From NCBI GenBank assembly GCA_030667885.1, contig DAOUVA010000207.1, forward strand, positions 1 through 7,487: DNA of 7,487 nt, read 5' to 3'. The translations under genes and the position numbers were made by a program. This stretch comes from Phycisphaerae bacterium (GTDB lineage: Bacteria; Planctomycetota; Phycisphaerae; Sedimentisphaerales; Anaerobacaceae). The notes beneath the pieces are model-generated. The model worked only from the letters and a program-made list of their open reading frames with translations. It searched no databases and was not told the DNA's origin. This document shows, one piece after another, positions 1 through 5,419 of this stretch (within the stretch, counting starts at the first letter, position 1; every line of letters begins with the position of its first letter).

Positions 1-90
1 CCAAAGTCAAGTACGCCAAAATCAACCTAAACACTTATATAATAATGGGATACGTAGTATTGGGACATTTGGTTATTCAGACAAACAAAC

Positions 91-164
91 CCAATTCAAA
101 CCCAATTTAAGCCAAAACAAACCCAATTCAACCCAAAACAAAGCCAATTCAAACCCAATTGTCG
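91..164 (+). repeat. 21-bp quasi-tandem repeat with ~10.5-bp half units
   Basis: The core CCAATT begins at 91, 102, 123, 144 and 155, and the variant CCAAAA begins at 112 and 133. Consecutive cores are therefore 11, 10, 11, 10, 11 and 11 bp apart. Three 21-bp units can be laid end to end (102-122, 123-143, 144-164), and the first two differ at only a few bases. Further cores lie at 325 and 336. Translated in the open frame, each 21-bp unit gives a seven-residue unit ending in N-K-P-N or N-K-A-N. The units touch each other with no unique spacers, which excludes a CRISPR array. Confidence 0.8.
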
Positions 165-226
165 AAAGGCCAAAAATTGATGCAAAGCATTTATTTACAG
201 CCAGTTATGATGATAAAACCGTATTG

Positions 227-248
227 TGGCTTTGTAAAAACAAAGCCA
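227..248 (+). repeat. Perfect 9-bp inverted repeat (hairpin)
   Basis: TGGCTTTGT (227-235) is followed by a four-base AAAA loop and its exact complement ACAAAGCCA (240-248). The right arm runs into an exact tandem duplication of the 10-mer CAAAGCCAAT (241-250 and 251-260). Neither strand has a run of T after the stem, so this is not a standard intrinsic terminator. It is more likely part of the dispersed repeat element. Confidence 0.7.
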
Positions 249-490
249 ATCAAAGCCAATATTTATCCGGCCTTCCTCCGACGGAATCAATCATCATTAA
301 TCACTAATCATTTAGAAGGCAAACCCAATTCAAAACCAATTTCACTGATCTCCAAATATTCTTTAATGTTTTACCCTAAAAAATGCTCCGAATATTTAAA
401 CAATTTGTTAATATCCCCCCCATTTTTAATCGATAATAGCATTGATTACGCACTATACATACTTAAGAGGCACATATATTACTCGAAAAT

Positions 491-498
491 GGAGAAGG
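491..498 (+). promoter_or_regulatory. Ribosome binding site deciding the start at 505
   Basis: GGAGAAGG ends six bases before ATG 505. The reading frame is open further upstream to a TTG at 442, but that start has no Shine-Dalgarno sequence and would add 21 residues unlike a TIM-barrel N-terminus. Confidence 0.75.
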
Positions 499-504
499 TC
501 AGTA

Positions 505-1305
505 ATGCAAATTAGATACGCTGTTTCTACGATGGTATTTTGGGGGCGTGAACACCCTCTTTCTTTCGAGCAGGAGTGCCAGTTCTTAAAATCGCAGGGT
601 TTCGGCATAGAGTTATGGCCCACTATTAAGGGTCAGAGTGATTGTCGTTTCCAGAAGCGTAATTGGACAAGGCTTATTTCCGCTACAAATGATATGCTGG
701 TAGTAATGCGTTCACGCGGCGACAGCCCGACATTAGAGCAATGGCACGAACAAATCGAATGTGCCAGGCTGCTCGGTGCAAATATTGTAACCGACATGCA
801 GAACATGGGCATTGCCGATGTTCCCGAGCTGAACGGTTGTGATTTTGCCACCGAGGTGGTGAAAATGGCCGACGAGAACGATATCACACTATGCGTCGAA
901 ACAGGTCGGTTGTCCATGTTAAAGCAGGTTGGCCAGAGATTCAAATCAGTCCGATATTGCCTGGACATAGGTTTTGCCAATCTGGATCGTGAATTTCCAT
1001 TTAAAAAATATGTGGATGATTTAGCCCCGAGAATATCCCATTTGCATTTGACAGATAATTACGGGCAAATGGATGATCATGAGCCGCCAGGCCTCCAAGG
1101 AGGCATTTCACGTGAAAATTGGGATTATCTGCTTAAGACTTTGGACAAATATAATAATGATATCATCGGTTCTTTTGAGATGTGTCCATGTATGCCTGAT
1201 GTTATGATACGTCAGGCAAGAGAGTTTTTGTTTGATGAGTTGAAATGGCCTAATTCTCCTCAAAAACAAGCCAGTTATATAGAAGGTAGTTATAATCCGA
1301 TTTAG
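505..1305 (+). CDS. Sugar phosphate isomerase/epimerase-like TIM-barrel protein
   Basis: This 266-residue protein resembles the xylose-isomerase-like / AP endonuclease family 2 TIM-barrel superfamily (PF01261), whose members isomerise or epimerise sugars and inositols with a divalent metal. The length is typical. Strand-end motifs follow in order: GIELWP with E36, VETG with E132, LDIGFAN with D154, ISHLHLTD with H179 and H181, then HEPPGLQGG (192-200) and SFEMCP with E225. E132, D154, H179 and E225 fit the usual metal ligands. The histidine normally found in the DxGH part of the third motif is Phe157 here, so metal binding or activity may be altered. There is no signal peptide, so a cytoplasmic location is expected. 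The start at 505 is chosen from the GGAGAAGG site. The gene stands alone and ends in a terminator. The substrate cannot be deduced; the family call is firm, the exact reaction is not. Confidence 0.88.
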   Translation: MQIRYAVSTMVFWGREHPLSFEQECQFLKSQGFGIELWPTIKGQSDCRFQKRNWTRLISATNDMLVVMRSRGDSPTLEQWHEQIECARLLGANIVTDMQNMGIADVPELNGCDFATEVVKMADENDITLCVETGRLSMLKQVGQRFKSVRYCLDIGFANLDREFPFKKYVDDLAPRISHLHLTDNYGQMDDHEPPGLQGGISRENWDYLLKTLDKYNNDIIGSFEMCPCMPDVMIRQAREFLFDELKWPNSPQKQASYIEGSYNPI

Positions 1306-1402
1306 CTCAAACGGTCCTATCGGAGCTGCCCCCCTTCTTTTGGGAGGTGGATAAGCATATAGGGTACCCATTTTGAGGTTATTTGCGAAATGGGGTCCCT
1401 AT
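1303..1402 (+). other. Structured 3' tail: consecutive hairpins before the terminator
   Basis: Several inverted repeats follow the stop codon. AGCTC near 1304 pairs with GAGCT near 1323. A C-rich arm at about 1328-1334 faces GGGAGG at about 1342-1347, with a bulge. The arms at 1359-1373 and 1388-1402 form a 15-bp stem with two central mismatches and a 14-nt loop. The last stem abuts the intrinsic terminator directly. I do not recognise a known riboswitch or RNA family. It could be a 3'-end stabilising structure, a small RNA, or part of a two-hairpin terminator. Confidence 0.4.
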
Positions 1403-1441
1403 AAAAAGGCCGAGGACATGGATTTCTTCGGCCTTTTTTTT
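1403..1441 (+). terminator. Intrinsic terminator
   Basis: The left arm AAAAAGGCCGAGGA (1403-1416) and right arm TCTTCGGCCTTTTT (1425-1438) form a 14-bp stem with one G-U wobble and an 8-nt loop, and the T run continues to 1441. It ends the transcript of the TIM-barrel gene. The A run on the left side could also let it work weakly on the minus strand. Confidence 0.9.
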
Positions 1442-1501
1442 GAATATCTTACAACATCGTTTTTGTAAAGTGTTATATATCAGGAAGATAACAAAAATAT
1501 C

Positions 1502-1530
1502 TTGACAGTTTCATTAAAAACTTGTATATT
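1502..1530 (+). promoter_or_regulatory. Sigma70-type promoter of the CsgG-fold lipoprotein gene
   Basis: A perfect -35 box TTGACA (1502-1507) and a -10 box TATATT (1525-1530) are separated by exactly 17 bp. Transcription should start near 1537 and give a leader of about 50 nt before the ATG at 1586. The promoter lies 60 bp after the preceding terminator, so this gene is transcribed independently. Confidence 0.82.
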
Positions 1531-1571
1531 AGGATGTTATTTCTTTTGCTCACAAATTGTTCTGTTCTTTC

Positions 1572-1576
1572 GGAGG
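1572..1576 (+). promoter_or_regulatory. Ribosome binding site deciding the start at 1586
   Basis: GGAGG lies nine bases before ATG 1586, which opens a proper lipoprotein signal peptide. An ATG at 1581 is nearer but out of frame. The upstream in-frame TTG at 1502 is the -35 box of the promoter and cannot be the start. Confidence 0.8.
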
Positions 1577-1585
1577 TATTATGAT

Positions 1586-2212
1586 ATGAAAATCGTTATT
1601 AATATACTGATAATTGCTATTTTGTTTATTGGCGGCTGCGGTTCAGGGCGTGCAGAAAGCCACTCCAGGGCAGGTTATAACTTTAGTATGTTAGATTCGG
1701 TTGCCGTAGTAGCAGTTGAAGGTGCTCTCCAAAGCCAGGCGGCCAGGAATCAGATTGCTGAATATTTTGAGATGGAACTCCTGAAGAAGGGTTATGCACC
1801 AAAAGAGTGGTCTAATGTTGCAGCGGCCCTTGAAGAGGAGGAAGTCCAGACCGAAGACTTAGGTACTGAGGCGGGTCTTTCCAAGGCCGCGGAAATTATT
1901 AATGTCCCCGCAATTCTGATAGTGAATATCCCCCACTTTGGCGATGAAATTTTTATTACCGCCAAGATGGTAGATGTCGCTGATGGCAGTGTTTTATGGA
2001 TAGGCAATGGCACAAGCAATACCAGAGGCCTTTTAAGTTTTGGAAGTAGCAGTGCAAGGGAAGAAAATGAACTGTTCGGTGGTGTTCCGGGTGGAGTGAT
2101 GGGCGGCGGCGCGGCAGGTTATGCTTTATCGCCTCAGGAAGCTGAAAAGGTACAACGGCTAATAAGAAGGATGTGCAACACTTTACCGTCAAGGCTGACC
2201 ACTGAATGGTAA
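1586..2212 (+). CDS. Outer-envelope lipoprotein with a CsgG/TolB-N-type fold
   Basis: This 208-residue predicted lipoprotein has a hydrophobic segment at about 3-15 and lipobox I-G-G-C with lipidated Cys18. Gly19 follows, so nothing signals inner-membrane retention by the E. coli rule. The mature part reads like the small CsgG-related lipoproteins: a first strand SVAVVAVEG (38-46), a long helix with LLKKGY (65-70), an acidic turn (83-91), a helix and strand AAEIINVPAILIVNI (101-115), and a beta pair ending VDVADGSVLW (129-138), which matches the common 'D..tG.vlW' signature. A Gly/Ser-rich insertion spans about 148-180, before a final amphipathic helix (182-200). Such proteins act as periplasmic parts of envelope complexes. 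The exact role is unknown. It has its own promoter and no co-directional partner, but lies near the larger lipoprotein operon. Confidence 0.82.
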   Translation: MKIVINILIIAILFIGGCGSGRAESHSRAGYNFSMLDSVAVVAVEGALQSQAARNQIAEYFEMELLKKGYAPKEWSNVAAALEEEEVQTEDLGTEAGLSKAAEIINVPAILIVNIPHFGDEIFITAKMVDVADGSVLWIGNGTSNTRGLLSFGSSSAREENELFGGVPGGVMGGGAAGYALSPQEAEKVQRLIRRMCNTLPSRLTTEW

Positions 2213-2299
2213 AACTTGCAGGGCTGGTACTGCTCTCTGAGTAGAATTTGAACTCAATTACAAAAGCTGAGGATGCAAAGCCCGCAAGCTGATCGGAAT
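2213..2299. other. Convergent intergenic gap
   Basis: This 87-bp stretch separates two convergent genes. It shows only short, weak inverted repeats such as GCAG/CTGC near 2218-2233. I see no convincing intrinsic terminator for either gene. Confidence 0.5.
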
Positions 2300-2527
2300 C
2301 TATTTTTTCTTATCTTGTTCGTTACCTATTATATACCCCCCGGCGGCTCCTGCTCCTGCTCCTATTAACGTTCCTTCGGTATCGCCGCCTATGGCCTGGC
2401 CGGCAATGGCGCCAATTCCAGCACCGATAAGAGCGCCGGTTTGAGCGTCACTCTCACAGCCGGTAACGAATGCAAGACTCAGGCTTACAGCAACCACCAT
2501 CAAAATTATTATCAATTTCTTAGCCAT
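2300..2527 (-). CDS. Small glycine-zipper lipoprotein
   Basis: This 75-residue protein has a lipoprotein signal peptide (two lysines, hydrophobic core about 5-20) and lipobox V-T-G-C with Cys24. The mature part is almost wholly a glycine zipper, resembling the Gly-zipper outer-membrane families such as PF13488/PF13441. The two 17-residue segments at 31-47 and 52-68 match at 11 positions, an internal duplication with a 21-residue period. They are likely two membrane-inserting helices packed through GxxxG-like faces. The tail is charged and ends in three lysines. The start is supported by AAGGA (minus strand, 2535-2539) seven bases before the ATG. The gene is alone on its strand, convergent with the CsgG-fold gene and divergent from the operon. 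A structural outer-membrane role is likely, as for related Lpp/SlyB-type proteins, but no function is proven. Confidence 0.88.
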   Translation of the reverse strand: MAKKLIIILMVVAVSLSLAFVTGCESDAQTGALIGAGIGAIAGQAIGGDTEGTLIGAGAGAAGGYIIGNEQDKKK

Positions 2528-2802
2528 TAATAGTTCCTTTTCTATATAACAATACTTAAGCTATGTTTTTTCTGTTCGGCTATTGCAGCAGAACAACTTT
2601 AACCTAAAAGGGGTACATCTGCAAACGATATTGCTAATAGCAGGATATGTATTTTCGCAAATAAAACAGAGCTTTAACCGTTAGAGCTTGATAAGAAAAT
2701 CTTTATGGTAATGAAATGCTTTAATATCGGGCTTCTTCATTTTATAAAATTGTGCAAAAGTGACAAAAGCCTGAAAAAAACTTCAATAATCTCGCCTATT
2801 TA

Positions 2803-2830
2803 TTGACGATAAACTTCGAGACACTACAAT
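2803..2830 (+). promoter_or_regulatory. Sigma70-type promoter of the lipoprotein operon
   Basis: The -35 box TTGACG (2803-2808) and -10 box TACAAT (2825-2830) each differ from consensus by one base and are 16 bp apart. Transcription would start near 2837, giving a leader of about 60 nt before ATG 2898. It is the only good promoter ahead of the four-gene operon. Confidence 0.75.
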
Positions 2831-2839
2831 GATCGTCAA
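2803..2839. promoter_or_regulatory. Operator-like 8-bp inverted repeat around the operon promoter
   Basis: TTGACGAT (2803-2810) and its exact complement ATCGTCAA (2832-2839) flank a 21-bp spacer. The left arm covers the -35 box and the right arm covers the predicted transcription start, so a bound dimer or DNA loop would cover the whole promoter. Because most of it precedes the start of transcription, it cannot act as an RNA hairpin. No regulator gene lies in the window. Confidence 0.45.
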
Positions 2840-2887
2840 CCATCTTAAATTAAAAAGCAAAGCCTGATGAGTGAGCTGAGTTGGTTT

Positions 2888-2892
2888 GGAGA
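2888..2892 (+). promoter_or_regulatory. Ribosome binding site deciding the start at 2898
   Basis: GGAGA sits five bases before ATG 2898. The in-frame TTG at 2886 lies upstream of, and overlaps the approach to, this site, so it is unlikely to be the start. Confidence 0.7.
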
Positions 2893-2897
2893 ATAAA

Positions 2898-4292
2898 ATG
2901 AGTGGATTTAGATTTAGGAACCCTGTTGTATTTGCATTTTTAGTCCTGATAATTCTACCTTTTTTTGCAGGTTGTAATGCTCCAAAGGACCATTTAGCCA
3001 CTTTTAACGGGCATTTTGAACGATTTGACTACGAGAATTCAGCCCAGTTCGCCGAGAAAAAGATAAGCAAACAGAATAATCCGAAGGGTGAGGATTTACT
3101 CTGGGCGCTACAGCTTGGAACGGTTAAAAGGATTCAACAGGACTATACCAAAAGCACAGAATCCTTCGATAAAGCTGAAGATATGCTTAAATATTACGAC
3201 GAGCAGTCCACACTCGGCGACGGCATCGGCTCTACCATCGCAAATGATAATATAATCCCCTACAGAGGTGAAGAGTATGACGGCATAATGGTAAATGTTT
3301 ACAAAGCTCTGAACTTTATGGCTGAAAAGAATTTTGATTTGGCCAGAGTGGAATTTAATCGTGCTCTTGACAGGCAGAGACGTGCAAAAGAGAAGTTTAA
3401 TGAAGAAATAAACAAACTAAAATCCGAACTTGAAAAGGAGGAGCATAACGAATTTACGAAATCCAATGTTGAAAATCCCGAAACGGCCGAGCTGTTGGCC
3501 CAAAAATATCCCAATCTCCGCAATTTCGAGGCTTATCCTGATTTTGTTAATCCTTTCGCGACCTACCTTGCGGGTATATTTTTTAATCTGGTTTCCGACC
3601 ACTCCAAGGCAGTGGATTTGCTGAAAGAATCCTATGGTATGGTCGGTGATAACGGCTATATTGCCGAGGACCTCAGTGTTACTGAGAATATACTCGATGG
3701 AAAAGGCCGACTGGAAGATACGATATGGTTGATATTTGAGAATGGTCTGGGGCCTGTAAAAAAAGAATTCAGGATGGATATCCCATTATTCATTGCGACA
3801 GATGATGTTAAATATGTCGGAATTGCTCTACCCGAATTGTATTTCAGAAACATAGCATACCCGTATCTGATTGCAGAAGTTGACGGCAATGATTATGAAA
3901 CTCGCCTGGTTTCGGATATGGACAGGGTTATCCAGACGGAGTTCAGTAAAGATTATGCGGGAATTCTAACAAGAGCTATTATATCAGCTGCAGCAAAGGC
4001 CGTTGCGCAGTATGCTCTTGAAAAACAAGACTCTTCTAAATCTTCGCTTGCTTCTGTAATCATGGCGGCGTACACTTATGCGACAACTGCCGCGGATGTC
4101 AGGATATGGACATCTTTGCCGAAAGAGTTTCAGGTTGCCAGGTTTCCAAAGCCGAAAGATGGAAAATTAAAAGTTAAACAATCCGGTTCGGTTCTTGTTG
4201 AAATTAATATTCCTGATTGTAATAATGCGATTGTATATGTTAGAATAACGACCAGTCAGGCAGAGCCGATATTTGAGGTTATAGATTTTTGA
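2898..4292 (+). CDS. COG3014-type TPR-like lipoprotein
   Basis: This 464-residue predicted lipoprotein has a hydrophobic stretch at 9-23 and lipobox F-A-G-C with Cys26, with Phe at -3 being unusual. Its motifs match the uncharacterised COG3014 family as I know it. TPR-like helices include ALQLGTVKRIQQDYTKSTES (70-89) and YKALNFMAEKNFDLARVEFN (135-154), followed by an Arg/Lys/Glu-rich helix, probably coiled coil (157-187). Later come VNPFATYLAGIFF (217-229), the block ENGLGPVKKEFRMDIPL (281-297), the helix LTRAIISAAAKAVAQYA (357-373) and ADVRIWTSLPKEFQVARFP (399-417). A C-terminal beta-rich tail ends the protein. TPR-like parts suggest a scaffold for other envelope proteins. It is the first gene of the operon and directly precedes the YcfL and LpoB genes. 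The biochemical function is unknown. Confidence 0.85.
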   Translation: MSGFRFRNPVVFAFLVLIILPFFAGCNAPKDHLATFNGHFERFDYENSAQFAEKKISKQNNPKGEDLLWALQLGTVKRIQQDYTKSTESFDKAEDMLKYYDEQSTLGDGIGSTIANDNIIPYRGEEYDGIMVNVYKALNFMAEKNFDLARVEFNRALDRQRRAKEKFNEEINKLKSELEKEEHNEFTKSNVENPETAELLAQKYPNLRNFEAYPDFVNPFATYLAGIFFNLVSDHSKAVDLLKESYGMVGDNGYIAEDLSVTENILDGKGRLEDTIWLIFENGLGPVKKEFRMDIPLFIATDDVKYVGIALPELYFRNIAYPYLIAEVDGNDYETRLVSDMDRVIQTEFSKDYAGILTRAIISAAAKAVAQYALEKQDSSKSSLASVIMAAYTYATTAADVRIWTSLPKEFQVARFPKPKDGKLKVKQSGSVLVEINIPDCNNAIVYVRITTSQAEPIFEVIDF

Positions 4293-4306
4293 ATCGATGT
4301 ATTTTT

Positions 4307-4310
4307 GGAG
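4307..4310 (+). promoter_or_regulatory. Ribosome binding site deciding the start at 4319
   Basis: GGAG lies eight bases before ATG 4319, which opens a signal peptide. The in-frame TTG at 4289, overlapping the stop of the previous gene, has no such site and would add ten residues before the signal peptide. Confidence 0.7.
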
Positions 4311-4318
4311 AGAAGACA

Positions 4319-4750
4319 ATGAAAACAATCACAAATATACTGCTTGCAGTTCTCTTGTTCACGTTTGCAGCTTGTGATCAGCAGCCCAATAAACTTAATA
4401 TAAGGTCAGGAATAAGAAGCGACACTCTTGGCAATAATATCGTGACCCGTCCGGTAGCTTATGCTTTCAGCGCACTGATAGGTGAAAGTATAGAAATCGA
4501 CGAAGCCATTTTAGGCCGAAACGACACCGGATTTCTTGAGCTTAATATCAACGGACACAACCGCTCATACAATACCAAACGGTTCAGGTATAAAATTGAA
4601 TGGCTCGATGCAAACGGCTTGATGATTCAAACCAAAACAAGTACATGGCTGCCGGCCTCGGCGACGGGTAAATCCTCATTCAGCCTTAAGGCCGTTGCGC
4701 CCAGAGTGGAAGCTGAAGATTTCAGAATGGATACTAAAAAGTGGGAGTAA
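4319..4750 (+). CDS. YcfL/DUF1425-family lipoprotein
   Basis: This 143-residue protein resembles E. coli YcfL (DUF1425, PF07233), a lipoprotein of unknown function of about 125 residues. The signal peptide spans about 1-18, with lipobox F-A-A-C and Cys19. Phe at -3 is atypical. Asp20 follows the cysteine; in E. coli Asp at +2 retains a lipoprotein in the inner membrane, although that rule may not hold in this lineage. The family signature is clear in the second half: GFLELNINGHNRSYNTKRFR (71-90), YKIEWLDANGLMI (91-103) and KAVAPRVEAEDFRM (124-137), probably a small beta sandwich. The neighbour three bases downstream is an LpoB homologue, the same order as ycfL-lpoB in E. coli, which strengthens both calls. 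A role alongside LpoB in envelope assembly is inferred only. Confidence 0.88.
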   Translation: MKTITNILLAVLLFTFAACDQQPNKLNIRSGIRSDTLGNNIVTRPVAYAFSALIGESIEIDEAILGRNDTGFLELNINGHNRSYNTKRFRYKIEWLDANGLMIQTKTSTWLPASATGKSSFSLKAVAPRVEAEDFRMDTKKWE

Positions 4751-4753
4751 ATT

Positions 4754-5374
4754 ATGAAAACAACAACATCAGTAATTATCACATTAGCAGGTCTTTTAAT
4801 CGCAGGATGCGGCAGTTCGGAAACCGTAAACATTGACGTAATGAACGACGAGGGTAAAGCCGTTATGGGCCTGGATTACCGGGATTTTAACCAGGCCGCC
4901 AGCGAAATGGTTCAATCGATGATTAGTTCCGGCGCCCTTAAAAAGTCGGGCGGCGGCAGATATGTTATGACGACCGCCAGAGTCACTAACGATACGATGC
5001 AGCGAATCGATACCGACCAGTTGACGGCAAAGATTGAACAAGAGCTTATGAACAGCGGGCAGGTAGTAATGACGGCAGCGGTAGGAGGCAAGGGCGCCCC
5101 GGACGAGATGATTTACGAGATGAGAGATATCAGAGACTCGGCAACGGGAGACGAATTCCAACAGGAGACCCTTGCCGGCAAAAGAACATTAGTTGCACCC
5201 GAGCTGAGTACTTCGGGGGCAATTCAACAGAGAAATGTTCGTTACGACAACAATCGCCAGCAGGTCGAATATTATTTCCGGCTCAGGGTGACGGATTTAA
5301 CGACCGGCCTGGTATTCTGGCAGAATGAAACTATTATCGGCAAACGGGGAAGTAACAAGTCTGTGTCGTGGTAA
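4754..5374 (+). CDS. lpoB: LpoB-family penicillin-binding protein activator, lipoprotein
   Basis: This 206-residue lipoprotein has the lipobox I-A-G-C with Cys19. It matches the LpoB family (PF13036), whose E. coli member spans from the outer membrane through the cell wall and stimulates the peptidoglycan synthase PBP1b. Recognisable blocks are DYRDFNQAASEMVQSMISSG (41-60), YVMTTARVTNDTMQRIDTDQ (70-89), LTAKIEQELMNSGQV (90-104), a variable loop (120-160), and VEYYFRLRVTDLTTGLVFWQ (171-190), ending in the 'D..tG.v.W' signature shared with CsgG and TolB-N folds. GGGAG (4743-4747) overlaps the end of the previous gene and supports the start; the gap is 3 nt. Only about 21 residues separate the lipid from the folded domain and they are not proline-rich, unlike E. 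coli LpoB. No PBP is in the window, so the partner may differ. Confidence 0.87.
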   Translation: MKTTTSVIITLAGLLIAGCGSSETVNIDVMNDEGKAVMGLDYRDFNQAASEMVQSMISSGALKKSGGGRYVMTTARVTNDTMQRIDTDQLTAKIEQELMNSGQVVMTAAVGGKGAPDEMIYEMRDIRDSATGDEFQQETLAGKRTLVAPELSTSGAIQQRNVRYDNNRQQVEYYFRLRVTDLTTGLVFWQNETIIGKRGSNKSVSW

Positions 5375-5405
5375 CAGCGTTACTTTGTTATATTGTCAAA
5401 TATTA

Positions 5406-5411
5406 AGGTGG
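5406..5411 (+). promoter_or_regulatory. Ribosome binding site deciding the start at 5420
   Basis: AGGTGG lies eight bases before ATG 5420, which starts the signal peptide. The in-frame TTG at 5393 would put nine polar residues ahead of it and has no comparable site. Confidence 0.65.
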
Positions 5412-5419
5412 GATTAAAG

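Larger units (their letters stand above)
1..504. other. Gene-free repeat-bearing leader region
   Basis: I see no convincing gene here. One frame on the + strand (from base 2 to a stop at 305-307) stays open but contains no ATG. Its translation is low-complexity, with repeated K-P-N, K-A-N and N-K-A-N motifs, as expected from the DNA repeat itself. A second frame (159-515) is open in overlapping sequence but lacks a ribosome binding site and is equally biased. The region is AT-rich, with phased repeats at 91-160, a perfect hairpin at 227-248, a tandem 10-mer at 241-260 and two more repeat cores at 325-341. I recall similar asparagine/lysine/proline-rich hypothetical ORFs from planctomycete assemblies, but that cannot be checked here. 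No strong promoter for the gene at 505 was found. Confidence 0.6.
2528..2897. other. Divergent AT-rich intergenic region
   Basis: This 370-bp region separates the minus-strand glycine-zipper gene from the plus-strand operon. It holds the operon promoter (2803-2830) and its inverted repeat (2803-2839). It also has a short palindrome TGCTA-A-TAGCA (2632-2642) and a direct repeat AGAGCTT (2668-2674 and 2683-2689). No clear promoter for the minus-strand gene, no RNA gene and no protein-coding frame of quality was found. Confidence 0.55.

Noticed and set aside
91..341. CRISPR-like array
   Set aside because: The repeat units are contiguous, only about 21 bp, and have no unique spacers of regular length.
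354..397. Inverted repeat AAATATTC / GAATATTT with a 28-bp spacer
   Set aside because: The arms are wholly AT-rich and widely spaced in AT-rich DNA, so chance is a sufficient explanation.
442..504. N-terminal extension of the isomerase from TTG 442
   Set aside because: ATG 505 has a strong, well-spaced ribosome binding site and gives a normal family N-terminus.
159..515. Possible 118-residue protein overlapping the isomerase start
   Set aside because: It has no ribosome binding site, has low-complexity composition from the repeat, and runs out of frame into the better supported gene at 505.
633..980. Antisense open frame of 115 codons inside the isomerase gene
   Set aside because: It is a shadow of the sense coding frame, with no ribosome binding site or recognisable motifs.
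1303..1330. tRNA-like D-arm (TAGCTC...GAGCT)
   Set aside because: No acceptor stem, anticodon arm or T-arm follows in the right places.
2668..2689. Direct repeat AGAGCTT as a regulator site
   Set aside because: Only two 7-bp copies, more than 100 bp before the promoter, with no further support.
4796..5161. Antisense open frame of 121 codons inside the LpoB gene
   Set aside because: The sense frame matches a known family; the antisense frame has neither a start signal nor family features.
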